Shown here: piece by piece, positions 43,406 through 55,578 of the stretch
Position numbering within the stretch: the first letter of the stretch is position 1
Layout: each line of letters opens with the position of its first letter
NCBI GenBank assembly: GCA_030323885.1
Contig: CM059199.1
Coordinates: forward strand, 34,976,590 to 35,040,589
Direction: 5' to 3'
From: Branchipolynoe longqiensis
Lineage: Eukaryota; Annelida; Polychaeta; Phyllodocida; Polynoidae
Length of the DNA: 64,000 bases
Notes under the pieces: generated by a model
What the model saw: only the letters and a program-made list of their open reading frames with translations
Database searches by the model: none
What the model was told of the DNA's origin: nothing
Made by a program: the position numbers and the translations under genes

Positions 43406-43915
43406 ACAACACGTGTCTAATGCCTGTAAAACTAATTCCCGTTCTTCACATAGAAAAAAACTATGTCTTCGCGTTGAGAACAAAACTATATTGCGATAAA
43501 TAACCCATATTTTGAGGTATAAAGCACATATGCAAATATTATTCATGTATGTAATGATCCTGCTTATTATTTTTTGTTATTGTATTGTACTACTACTAGT
43601 GATCCTGTAACCTCCCATTGATATGCTATTTTTGTACTGTGGGTTACTGGAGGCTGGGGTGTGGCTTGGAGAGTGAGATGGTTGCTACCAAGCAGCTCCC
43701 CCAATTCCCCTCCTGCCGTCCAAGTGACTCCTCAACCCCCTACTATCTGCCCATTTTGCCACCGATTTTTCTCAATAAAATGTAATGATAGGTCTTAAGG
43801 GCCATTCAGAGTCTTACGTTCGATCCATATACTTCAGTCTCATCTGCTCTTTGTTATGGAAGGAATTAATAATACACACACAATTTTTTTTACTTTTTAC
43901 TTTTTTTACTTTTTA
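43406..43915. other. Unassigned sequence
   Basis: T-rich runs occur at 43887-43925. No gene. Confidence 0.45.
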
Positions 43916-44090
43916 GTTTTTTTTGGTAAATATGTTTATTCTGCTGAATAAGTCTGTTGTCAGTGCCGAAGCACTGGTCTTCCAGCCATTTTCAATTCAG
44001 GGTTATTTACACAAAATGTATACAGAATAAGGTGTACAATACCTGTTGAATGTGGATTAGTGGACTGTGGATTAGTGGCAGTGGAGACTA
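43916..44090 (-). mobile_element. LINE-D 3' end
   Basis: A T-run, then GGTAAATATGTTTATTCTGC, TGTCAGTGCCGAAGCACTGG and TCTTCCAGCC, the complement of the LINE-D terminus. Confidence 0.7.
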
Positions 44091-46282
44091 ATCAGGGTTT
44101 GTTTTTGGTCTCGTTGCAGTCCGAAGGAAGAACGGGCTGAACACTACACCACGACCTCGGCTGCGGCCGACCGCTGCCGCCAGAAGAAACATTACCACAA
44201 CAACGCTGCCGTATCTATAGCAACGGCGTCCATGTCTCTCCCGAGGACCTGGGCGGGAGGGGTTTACTGGACAATATCTTGCCGACGTTAGTTATTGCCA
44301 TGTGACGTCAGGACGTGGTGACGATGCCGTGCTCATCACTCACTCACTCATAGGACAGTGACGTCAGTCACCCTTCAGTCTTACTCATAAACAATTGACA
44401 TAGCACACATGAACTGTCTCTATTCTATGTAATCTCCCTCTCTGGAAATGGTGGAGCACTATAACACCATACAGGTTCTTAGATGATGAGAGAGGTGGAT
44501 GTGCGAGAGGTGGGGAGTGTGGGGTGGGGGTGAGAGTGTGGGAGTCGGATTGCTAAGAATCGAAGCAAAATGAGCGCATAGCTTATGTGTGAACTGGGCC
44601 ATGGGTGATGCAGAATAGGTACATCACCAACACATTAACCAGTGGCGTGGTTCTAGAAATAAGGAAATGGGGGAACGCAGGCTTGGAGTTATTTGGAAGA
44701 GTGCTGGAACGCTGTTTCCCCATCCCAAACAGATTAAGGGACCGCCGTTCCCATAGCAGTACACCGCTATATGTAACCTGTAGCATGTAGCTCCTGCTAT
44801 GTTGATGGTTGTATAAATACTGTATATACAGATATATATATCATATAAATTCATAAATATATGTACGCATATATATGTATATTTATATATAATCAGGCAG
44901 ACGCGTTGTCACTCAAGGATAATGGGCCAGAAAGAAGCCCTCACACTTTACAGGGTGCTTCCCTCTGGTGGATTACACACACACTAGTTGTTGTCTGATG
45001 CTATGTGGAGACACCTGAATGCATCCTGAATATGTCGATTCTGATTGGCTCTTGACGTTTAGCCAGCCGACCCCGAATCATTAACTCATCACACAGTGGA
45101 GTCCTTTCCTTGCTTACTCTCCATGAACTTGCCAGAATTAATAGTTGTAAAATTCTCCGGAGAAGTGATTCCACCCGCCTGCAGCCATGTCGTACATGAG
45201 CCCGAAGGTATCGCAAAGAGTAGTCACTGACTGTTTGCTGCTATATGAGAAACTCACATTAAATAGAGAGTGGAGTGTTACTCTTATTTGGTTAATGCAA
45301 GAGGAAGGTTGGTAAGTTATTCGGCATCAACTTGGGGTTTTGTACATTGAGATTTACTGATTGCATGAACCACTCGGACTGAGGTAAGGCTTCGAACATA
45401 TCACTTTACTCTCACAGGGTAGTGTACTTATAATAATAGTAATAATAATATGAATAATTGTAATATGATGATGATGGTAATGATGATTACTATGCCCAAA
45501 ACAATAGCGCTGTGAACAATTGGCGAAATGCTTAACTGCATAGTCATATATATGCCAATGGTGATGTTTTCAAGACTGTGTTGCTAGAGATGTGTTCCGT
45601 ACATTGCTTTTCAAAGTTTATATTTGTCAATTTGTCATGCCGCTGATTGAGAGCTCTTGAGCTCATTATGAATGGTGCCATCACACGTGTTCTGTCAGCG
45701 TCTTACATTAAGTACTGAAGAAGTTGAATTGACTTGAAGAAAGTCGTGAACGGCATCTAAGTGTCACTTCTTAGAAATATGTGTGCATGAGATATGTCTG
45801 TGTTCCACATCTCAGAATATATATATATATATTTTATGTTTATCTGGTTATGTACTATGCATACATATCCCTACCATGGCCAGGCTTCAAAATACGCATC
45901 CACCTATTGGAAAGGTTCCTTATATGGGAATGTAGTTCATCATGGCATATGATAGGTACTGTGATGAGCTTGGTTCTCCCTACTACAACCAACCTCCATG
46001 TTGAAAAATAGGAAAGAAAGACACAAACACATGAGTAGTGGTACAGACTTGTATTCCCACCGAGAGTTTGGGAACTCTTCATGGACTAATCCCCAGGCAT
46101 GTGTCATGGGCGCTTAAATAACCCGCTTTAGCGATGAGGGTGGGTTACCAAACCACAAGTGGTGGAACGGTGGTCCTCTATAAATAGGTGATCAATTCAC
46201 TATGCTAACGCTCCCCTGCCATGGGTGGGGCGTGTAGAAGGCAGGCCAGGCAGCATTCAGCTATAGCTGGCCACACCATATA
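44091..46282. other. Unassigned sequence
   Basis: A small GC-rich patch at 44145-44250 may belong to an unrecognised element. TA microsatellites lie near 44830-44890 and 45818-45832, and (TAA/ATG)n near 45429-45485. No supported gene. Confidence 0.4.
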
Positions 46283-47261
46283 CAGTACAACCCCGTTAAA
46301 CCAAGCTCGGATAAACCAAACGATCGGTTAATCCAAACTTTTTTCGGCAGCCCGGCAAAATACTACTATTTATCATATAAAAAAGTGGATTAACCCAAAG
46401 TTGGTTAATCCAAAGTAATGGTTAATCCAAACAAAACAAAATTGTCGGCCCCAGACCACGTCCGCTGGAACAACGCCAAACTTTCATGTGATTTTCAGGT
46501 CATCTGAGACTTTTTTTATATGATAAATGGTAGTATGTTGCCAGGTCGCTGAAAAAAGTTTGGATTAACCAATCGTTTGATTTAACCGAATTGTTTAATG
46601 GGGTTAAACTGTATATGGGTCAGGATCACGAAAAGAGGCCAATTGGTGGAAGTTGTCGGTGTCGAGCATGGATGTCGGCGTCGCTCAGTATAATTATAAT
46701 TTAGCATTGACAGAGGTGTTGGAAAGTCTTTAAATTTATCCTGAAGTTAAAGGTCGAGAAAATACAACAACCTGATTTGTTTCTAGCATAATTTAATATA
46801 AAACAAAGAAATGCACGAGACTTCAAGAATTGTGATGCCGACATCTGTTAAAGTTGTCGGCGTCGATCATTGGATGTCGGCGTCGATTGGCATAATTATA
46901 ATTTAGCATTGACATAGGTGTTGGAAAGTCTTTAAATTTATCCTGAATTTAAAGGTTGAGAAAATACAACAACCTGATTTGTTTCTAGGATAATTTAATA
47001 TAAAACAAAGAAATGCATGAGACTTTAAGAATTGCGATGCCGACATCTTCACTTGACCACCGATTGGCCCGTTTTCGTGAGGCTGACTCACATACATAAA
47101 AAAACAATAATCATACTGTCCACATACATTGTACATTCATAATGCACCCCCGTTGTTTTGCCAAAGCCAAGTCAAAGTCAAATCTTGGTTAAACCAATGA
47201 TCGGTTAATCCAAACAAATTTCTAGGGACCCTGTTTGGTTTAGTTTAACGGGGTTATACTG
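46283..47261. mobile_element. pogo/Tc1-like composite MITE containing element X
   Basis: CAGTACAACCCCGTTAAACC to GTTTAACGGGGTTATACTG, flanked by TA. The palindromic unit ends at about 46611 and the half unit resumes at 47091 (CATACATAAAAAAACAATAA). Between them sits element X. The arrangement otherwise equals 22014-22528. Confidence 0.88.
46616..47090. mobile_element. Element X, 475 bp, nested
   Basis: TGGGTCAGGATCACGAAAAG to TTTTCGTGAGGCTGACTCA. The host MITE copy at 22014-22528 supplies the empty site. Comparing the two gives a 2-bp TA duplication, with the right copy mutated to CA. It has the same ~200-bp internal duplication. Confidence 0.9.
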
Positions 47262-48289
47262 TATATGAGGTGTACCCAATGCTGAAATGCATGCTTAACA
47301 AGAACTGCACATGTTCGAAAACTCATTATTAATGTTAAAGGGGGCTTCATAATACACCAACTTAAGATGTGACAATAAGTGAGGACATTTTCAGTGAGCA
47401 TTCGACCTGGATCACTCTTTAAGATGGAAACAGAGGAGGTATGAAGAAATAGCCGAGGTAGTTATTATGCAAATTGTTGATTTCTGCTTGCCTGTTTTCC
47501 GGTTGTTGCAGACATGAAACTAACAGAAAAAAGGTGAAGACTTTACTTCTAAATATACTTAGTGAGTGTTATTGTTAATAGCATTTTGGAAACCTGAACA
47601 TCAAACTGACATTGACGTCCATGAATTTTCTATTATTATTTTGTTAATTAAAAAGAAACACAATTGTCAGGTATTGGAATGGAGTCAAAGGACATGGTTC
47701 TTATCTGTGGTTATTTGAGCTGTAATATATTTATTATTTTGGAATTGTGAATGGTGAGAACTATTTTCGGATATCTTATATTTGTTGAAAGTGGCTTTGT
47801 GAAGTGTTGAAACGCTGATCAAGCGCAGAGATATAATATATCTTATGCAATTTACACCCATTTCATGATTAACACAAGGTTTGACTTAGATACCCATTGC
47901 TAGACAATATATGCACTACTGTACATATCCATAACATATGTCTATAGATAATCTGCACAATATGGATACTATGCACACAGACCTAACACAGATCTAGGAA
48001 CTAAAGATACAGTTGCAAGAGCATTCAAAACTGAATATATTCCGATTAACATGACTTTAAATGAAAATGGTGTAGGGTCCAACCTAGACACAATATGTAC
48101 TAAGTTTATATATTAAACCTTTTACATGTTTTTAAAATAGGCCACTGGTATGATCATGGTTTGCTAACAACAATGGGAAAAAAAGCATTCTATTGAGGGG
48201 GATGCTTGTATACACATATAGGGCCTACAAATAAACACTGTGGGCAGAAATGTTATTCTGCACATAGACCCACATATTTGGGTCAGTAT
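47262..48289. other. Unassigned AT-rich sequence
   Basis: Nothing recognised. Confidence 0.5.
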
Positions 48290-49570
48290 GGTGAGGAATA
48301 TGGCAGTCAATATTGTGGTCTACATCACGACGAACATATTAAGGCAATGTGATGACCAACATGGGGTCCAGAATGGCAGTTACTATGGCAGCTAACATGG
48401 CGTGGCACCGAACATAGCTACCAATGTGGTCTCCAAATTGGCAGCTAGAAATACCGCTAAAATGGGGCCCAACTTGGATGCCAACATGGTGTATAAAATG
48501 GCGGCTAATGTAGCAGTTAGTACGGCACCCAACATGGCTACATACATATTGAAAATGGTGTCAAATATAACGATACCAACATCGCCACTAACATGGTCAC
48601 CAAAATAGTGGCCAATAAAACAGCCAATATGGCACTCAATGTGGTATCAACATAGTTTACAAAATGGTTGTTAAATAGCAAAAGAGCTACCATCATGCTT
48701 AAAATGGCAGCCACTATAATAGCTAACATGGCACGCAACATAGTATCAACATGGTACTAAGATGGTCACCAAATTAGTAACCAATATAACTGCTACCGTT
48801 TCAACAAAACATGGTATTTAAACTAGTAGCTAAAATGTTAGTATCACGTACCACTGTGGTGCACAAAATGGTTGCTAATATGGTAGCTCACACCGCACCT
48901 AACATAGCTCCCACAGATCCAAAATGGCGGCCAATATAACACCTAACACGGCATTCAATATAGCTACAAATATATCTAACATGATGACCAATAAAACACC
49001 TAATATGGAACACAACATGTCCAAAATTGCAACAAATATAACAGCTAACATGGCACCGACATGGTGTCCAAAATGGCGCCAAATGGGTACCAAATTCGTC
49101 GCGAAAGATTAGGCCAAAAATGCTGCTAATATGGCAGCCAATATAAAATCCAACAAGACAGCATGCCTCCAGTGGCCAATATGATGGCTGATTTTGTAAA
49201 AAGGAGGCATCTGACATAATACAATGCAGACTAGTCAACATTCTAGCCATTACACTCCTGCCCCCCCCCCCTCAACTGAGGTGGGCGGAATATGGATCAA
49301 ACAAGGTGACCAACAAGGTGACCAACATGGTGGCCAACATGATAGACAATGTGGCAATGGGAAGTGGGGCCAGCATGACTGTTATATGGTAGCCAATATG
49401 GTAGTCCAACATGGCGACCAACTTTGCAATCAACATGGCAGCCATCCGACATGATGGCCAACTTGGCAGGCAACATGGCAGCCAATATGACATCCATCCT
49501 GGTGACCAATATGGCAGTTACTATGCCAGTCATTTTAGAAGCCAGCATAACAGTTGATGTGTGGCTAACA
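48290..49570 (+). repeat. Degenerate AACATGG-type minisatellite, ~1.3 kb
   Basis: The phrases AACATGG, AATATGGCAGC, CACCAA and GGCGGCCAATA recur every 12-30 bp with no fixed period, alternating CCAACATGG and GCTAAAATGG forms. It yields repetitive open frames on both strands, such as runs of M-L-A-I in the complement, which are not genes. Confidence 0.8.
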
Positions 49571-49779
49571 TTGTAACGATGAACATGCATACACATAGCA
49601 ATATTTAAGCTCATAGCGTTTTGATATTTAGGGTGCAACATTCATCTACACACAAACACATATGCACATTGCATACTTTCTACATATAATATGTATATGC
49701 ATTCTATTGTCATCTAGAGAACGCCTGTGATACATTATCAAAGTTCTAGTGATTGCATACCATGGATGTTTTTTTGTGG

Positions 49780-49855
49780 GGAGTAAATATTTTTATTTAT
49801 CTGAATACATATGTTGTCTGCGCTGGGGCACTGGTCTTCCAGCCGTTGGAGCGAT
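49780..49855 (-). mobile_element. LINE-D 3' end
   Basis: GGGAGTAAATATTTTTATTT, ATCTGAATACATATGTTGTC, GCGCTGGGGCACTGGTCTTC, CAGCCGTTG. The UTR may continue to about 50200, where I cannot align it with confidence. Confidence 0.65.
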
Positions 49856-50593
49856 CACATTTGATTTGTACATAGTGGAAGTGGAATGTGTTGCATTGTG
49901 TGCAGCACAACCCATTCTGAACATAAAAAGAAACTGGGGGAGCAGCCTATGTTGTATGGTGTACAGCATAGGTACTCAACAAAGTGCAAGGTATATGCAT
50001 CAGGATAGAGTGTGCAGTAATGTACACTATTGGTTAAATCACATGCTGTGTTTGTATATCAGTTAGATTTGGTTTTAATAATGGTTAGTCTTTTAATAGT
50101 GCCATGTTGTGCATGTATAGTGGTTTATATTGCGTGCATTGCTGGTTGAAGGTGTAGTTATTCAGTGGTGGTAGTGGGTCTTGAATGTTATTATGCGGCT
50201 AAAGTTTCTTACACAGTTTGTAGATAGCACTCGGTCACCACGTTCAATGTAGGAAAATATACAGTCCTCCACCAATTCATAATATACAGCTGCATATAGC
50301 GCGACTCCCAGCTAGCAAGAGTGAATCTGGGAGGCACCAATTTAGTTTCCGGCAACTGAGAAAACAGTTCAACGAACCTCAATTATAGGCTTTATTTTCT
50401 ACAAATAAGACGTTATTATCAACTGTGCCCTGTGAATTGGGAAATTCAGACATTTATTCCCTTGCTTTGTAAATATTGTCAAGCCCCATGTATTAATTAT
50501 TATGTGATGTTCGAGTTATATACTTAGGGTTAGTAATTCATTCTGAAGTTCCTTTTGTAACAGGTGTGGCAAGGTATATTGTTGTTATGACAC
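49856..50593. other. Unassigned, possibly LINE-D UTR in part
   Basis: No gene recognised. Confidence 0.4.
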
Positions 50594-50955
50594 TAATAGT
50601 TGCATAGTCCGATGATTTTGAGTTTCTGCCATATTTTGAGATAAATACATTGCGTTGATCATTAAGATCTACCTTATTTTGTTTGAGGTAACTATTATTA
50701 TAAAAAAAAAAACTAACCTTGGAGATAATTGAAGTGAAACTATGAAAAGTAACTTTGATGTGCACATAAATATTCTGGTGGTAATAATCTTCAGCAGTGA
50801 CAGGTTCCATTAAATTGACTCAGTAGGCCTATCCCATCTATGCAGCAAGAACTCCCGAATAAGTGCACGCGTATCTAAATTGGGTATGCTGGATGAAATC
50901 TAGGTAACTGTGTTGATTTAGGAAAGTTGATGCTTTCATCGGACTATGCAGCTTT
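50594..50955 (-). mobile_element. TTAA-MITE, ends degraded
   Basis: TAATAGTTGCATAGTCCGAT to CATCGGACTATGCAGCTTTA. The central palindrome has been lost here (compare AAAGTAACTTTGATGTGCAC). Confidence 0.8.
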
Positions 50956-51136
50956 ACTTCTTGCTTTGCGAAGAAGTATTGCAGCATTGATTACATTTTT
51001 AACAGGTTTGGAGAGTTAACTAATTAGATGATACTGCATAGATTCAGAATAATTTATCTTTGTGGTGGAGTTGATTCACGTAGAAAGTATATCTTGTGGA
51101 AAATGGGAACACATTCAAATGTACTGTAGTTTGTGC

Positions 51137-51511
51137 TTAAAGCTGCATAGTCCGATAAAATCTGAAATTTTCAAAACCAAACCAATTATCTAGATTTGAT
51201 TTCACATATCCAACTTAGATACTGATGCACTTATTAAGCATTTGTTTCTGAATAGAAGGTAATACTGAGTCAATTTAACAGAACCTGTTACTGAAGAAGT
51301 CTATGGTGTCAGTGTTTTGGCAAGCTTGCCAGAACTAATTTTCTATGTTTGCACTCATAATCTCTCAATAGCTTACCATTTAAAATAAAAGTAAGCGATT
51401 TAAAATATAGGTTACTTCAAACTAAAACAAGGTACATTATAACGATCAATCTAATATATTTATCTCAGAAAAATGACAGAAACTCAAAACCATCGGACTA
51501 TGCAACTTTAA
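51137..51511 (+). mobile_element. TTAA-MITE, complete, 375 bp
   Basis: TTAAAGCTGCATAGTCCGAT to CATCGGACTATGCAACTTTA, TTAA at both ends, central palindrome at 51312-51335 with two mismatches. Confidence 0.9.
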
Positions 51512-51978
51512 ATGAGATGACTCAGCATGAAAAGAATACTCCTATCAGTGATGGTTGGTGTATTGCAGGTTAGTGTTGGAACATAGAGGAGGGAATGGGC
51601 CGCCATTAGCCTTGAGTTGAATCCATACCATTACAGTAGCACAAAGGTAAACCTACTTGTGCTGTCCACTCATTACTGAAAGGGTTTTTGCCAGACGGTA
51701 AAATGGGTCAAATTCTGTACCCTTTACTTTTCTGACGGCATGACTCTGTACCCTCAAATTGTTGGGATCAATTTTGTTAAAGGTTATGCAAGGAGTCGGA
51801 GACAACAAAGCCTCTAGACCCCCAGACCCCCATTCTGTGTACCCTCAAATTATTGTCTGGCGTAAACCCTGACTGGTTATCACAACAATTCACTTTCATG
51901 GCTTAATTTTATGAATGTCAACATTTATATATGGCCAATATCACATCGGAAGCACCGGCTCTCATCTGATCACCAACA

Positions 51979-52334
51979 TTAAAGCTGCATAGTCAGATGA
52001 AATATCAAATTGTCAAAACCAAACCAATTTTCTAGATTTGATTCTACATATCTAACTTAGATACTGATGCACTTATTAAGCATTTGTTTCTGCATAGAAG
52101 GCAATACTGAGTCAATTTAACAGAACCTGTTACTGCAGAAGTCTATGGTGTCGGAGCTTTGGCAAACTTGCCAAAACTAATTTTCCATGTTTGCACTCAA
52201 AATATCTCAAAAGTTTACTATTTAAAATAAAAGTTACTTTGAACTAATGTAAAGTAGATACTAATGACCGATCTCATATATTTATCTCAGGGAAAAATAC
52301 AGAAATTCAAAACCATCAGACTATGCAACTTTAA
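51979..52334 (+). mobile_element. TTAA-MITE, complete, 356 bp
   Basis: TTAAAGCTGCATAGTCAGAT to CATCAGACTATGCAACTTTA, central palindrome at 52155-52178. Close in sequence to 51137-51511 and 63645-63999. Confidence 0.92.
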
Positions 52335-53908
52335 GTAATCTTGAGCTTTATCAGTACTCTGGCAGGTAATTTACCTGAGAATACAAGGCGCTGTAGGCAT
52401 CCTGATACAGGCTGATATCCTACTAAATCAGTAGTGGACAAGTGTAGTCTAATAGCCGCTATCCTATCTGATGCCCAAGTGTAGCCTAATAGCCGCTATC
52501 CTATTTGATGCCAATGTCAATAATGAAAAAGAGAGTTGTGGTCAATCCGGATAGATGATGCGGAGTGAGCATGGACGGAGAGGAGCTGATTGGGTCAGCC
52601 TGTGAGTGTGCTGTGATTGGTTGGTTTTGGAGGTGTGGGTTAGGTGGGTTGGGAGTGAGGGGAAGAGGGAGGAGCCAGTTGGCAGTGAGTGGCAGGATGG
52701 ACCCACCCCCATGCAATGACCCCGAATGAGCCCCACCTCATTCAACACCATGGAATATCAATGCCACGGTCATTTATTTACAAATCACGATGCCCAATTC
52801 AATGATGGTTGTGCAAAGACACATGCCTCAGCAATATGATCTAGATGGTGGAGGTGTTGTGCTCTCTTTCTTGCATTTCATAGGAATTCACGGTAGCAGT
52901 TTGAGGTAGCAGCAGATTGTTTGTTTGTTGTTGTTTTACATCCTTGCAACATCTAAGGTCATATCAGGACGGGGTAGCAGCAGATATACACACCATTAAC
53001 CTTATATAATGATGGTCAATTTTCATAATTAGAATACAAATATTTACTTTAGAAGTTTGGTTTGTGAATTTAATGGGTGGTAAACGCAGTGAGGGTATAT
53101 ATATAGACTTATTTATTTATATATCTAAATATATAGGCCTACATATCTATGCATCACTATGTTATATATTATTAGGGACTTGTATTTATTCATGGGTTTC
53201 TCTTTTCGGGCTTTATTGTCTGTCTAAGCCTGATATATGTTAACAGACATGCTGATAATTTGGCTAGATGTTTTGTTTTCATATTTCTTCCGAACTTATA
53301 TTTTTGGATTAAATATATGTTACAAATGTAAATTCATGCTAACAGTGTCATAGTAGCATGTGATTCGTTGTGTACAAATTAAGTCTAACAGGGCATGCAT
53401 TTAAAAAAAAAAAAAAATCAATATTAATATATCATCTTGGAGTCCATTATATATCACATATCATGTTCCATATATATGTGTGTTTCACAGAGAAACGCAG
53501 TGTGAAAATTAATTATTCAAAACGTGTTCGAATTTATTGCTATGTAAATTAGCGAACCTAAAAAAGGTACAGTGATTTTAAAATTGGTAACGCTGGTAAC
53601 ATAGGCTGAAATTGTGTGTGTAATTTAATCAAAGAAACTAGTTAATGGTCAAATTCGGTTGCATAATCTTACTAAGCCCTTATCAAACCCCGATTCTGAT
53701 TTGATGTAATAAATAATAATAATAATAATGCTGTAGCCAGAAACACCCTCTCTTTTAGAGCACATATATATAGGTTATATATACATATATATATACATAT
53801 ATATGTATATATATAGTTCATATAATTTAATTTCTGTAAATAGTTTCTAGATTTCCGCGAGAAGGAGTTGGTTTGGTCTTGATCTTTTAACTCCACAAAA
53901 GGGCATGA
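52335..53908. other. Unassigned sequence
   Basis: 52918-52972 is a SINE-A tail on the minus strand (CATCCTTGCAACATCTAAGG, TCATATCAGGACGGG). A duplicated phrase TAATAGCCGCTATCCTAT occurs at about 52450 and 52488. TA runs occur near 53095 and 53766-53812. No gene. Confidence 0.5.
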
Positions 53909-54305
53909 TTTAATCTAGATAAAAGATTCACCCAGTACTTGTAGTACACGGGTGACCGACAACGTAGAGTAAATACGGGCGAAAATAGCTTTAGTATAGA
54001 ACTGCCTCCAGTATCAAATGGATACTTATATAGGCACAGAGTTGGTGAAATGGGAGAGAATGCAAAAAGACAAGATGGCGGCCATAGAACGCCGTCAATT
54101 TCACTTTTAAACTAGATATTTTATTATATTTTTCAACTCAAAGGTAGTAGGGAAATATGAAGACATATACAAAGAATAAATGTTGCTTCTTAGATTGTGA
54201 AATTAGGCTCTCATTTCCTTTCCCCGATTTGTCGACCGTTTTTATATAGGGCTGGTATTCACCCGTGTACTGCGAGTACCGGGTGAATCCTTTATCTAGA
54301 TTTAA
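53909..54305. mobile_element. ~400-bp MITE with palindromic termini
   Basis: Arm 53909-53954 (TTTAATCTAGATAAAAGATT, CACCCAGTACTTGTAGTACA, CGGGTG) is the inverted partner of 54259-54305, about 40 of 46 positions by eye. Each arm contains its own palindrome, CACCCGTGTAC/GTACCGGGTG. No coding capacity. Confidence 0.75.
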
Positions 54306-54929
54306 TCCTGTTATTTCATGGTGACGGGTGTCAATCAGTAAATTGCCATTAAGACCTACTAAAATGCAGGTAGACACTATTGAAGAAGCGCAAATTAATG
54401 CTAACCTGAGGTGTGTAATTGTAAATTTGATATGAATCGCTGTGTACATATAATTAACGAGACGGAGACAGAGGTATTATATAACGGTTATTTACTTCTC
54501 ATCGGAAAGGGCTCACATACGATACAAGGTCAATCTGATACATAATAACAGGTAGGTTCAATAAGTCAGATAGATACATATAGTCAAGTATGATATCAGA
54601 TATGCAGAACATTGGTCAGTTATAATGGTACAAGATTGGTAACCGGCAGTCCAGAGCATTCGAAGCAATTTCCTTCAATCGCTATCAGGGTTGGCTGGCG
54701 AGGGAGGGGATGTGGTTTGTAGGGGGAGAACGCTTAGAATATTTCTCCTTACTCTGCTTCATTTGTCATGGATGGGTGTGGTTGGGGGGGGGGGGGGGGG
54801 GGGGGGGAGAGTCTGAGGATAGGTGGCTACTACTAGTATTTAAAGGGTTAGTAACATGATCAACACAACGATTAGTATAATCTAGCCATAATTAGTGTAG
54901 CTTGAAACATCCTATTCTCTTAGAGTTAT
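54306..54929. other. Unassigned sequence with a poly-G run
   Basis: A 24-nt G homopolymer lies at 54784-54807. No gene seen. Confidence 0.6.
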
Positions 54930-55578
54930 TTAATGTTGCATCGTCTGATGGGTTTGAGTTTCTGTCATTTTCTTAGATAAATATATTAGGTTGATGTTAT
55001 AATCTACCTTCCTTTAGTTTGAAGTCACTTTGCTTTAAAATGACTAACTTAGGAGATATTTGAGGTGTAAATGTGCTAACTAAAGCTAGGATTCCTTACA
55101 CACGGTATGCGGTATGCGAATGCGAATGCGGCAAAACATCGAAAAGCATCTAAGTCAATGGGGGTGATTCCTTACACACGGTATGCGGTATGCGGCATGC
55201 AAATACTGAATTGGTCCATGTAGCAATTGGTGCGGCATGCGAATGCGAATGCCCATAGACAACAGTGTTAGAGAAACCTGACACTATGTGTGTGTGTGGG
55301 TGAAAGGACCCAAACCGTTCGCATACCGCATGCCACTTGCCACATGCCGCATGCCGCATACCACATATAAGGAATCCTAGCTTTAATGTTGGCAAACATG
55401 CGAAAAACCATAGGTTTCAGCAGTAACAGGTTCTATTAAATTGACTTAGTATGCCCTTCTATACAGCAAGAAATATTTAATAACTGCATCAGTATCTAAG
55501 TTAGATATGTCTGCTCAAATCTAGATCCATATTTTGCTTTTGAAAATGTGCTCCTCTCATCGGACTATGCAGCTTTAA
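54930..55578 (-). mobile_element. TTAA-MITE with nested insertion
   Basis: TTAATGTTGCATCGTCTGAT to CATCGGACTATGCAGCTTTA, TTAA at both ends. About 304 bp of another element is inserted next to the central palindrome. Confidence 0.88.
55082..55385. mobile_element. GCATGC-rich MITE, 304 bp, nested
   Basis: Ends AAAGCTAGGATTCCTTACAC and, on the complement, TAAAGCTAGGATTCCTTATA. The interior iterates GCGGTATGCG, GAATGC and GCCGCATGCC words. The flanks have TAA/TTAA character. Confidence 0.85.

Noticed and set aside
45001..45216. Arg/Leu-rich minus-strand frame
   Set aside because: No domain, no convincing splice sites and no repeat relation; likely chance.
48888..49250. 120-codon minus-strand frame rich in Cys, Ile and His
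   Set aside because: Translation of the AACATGG minisatellite.
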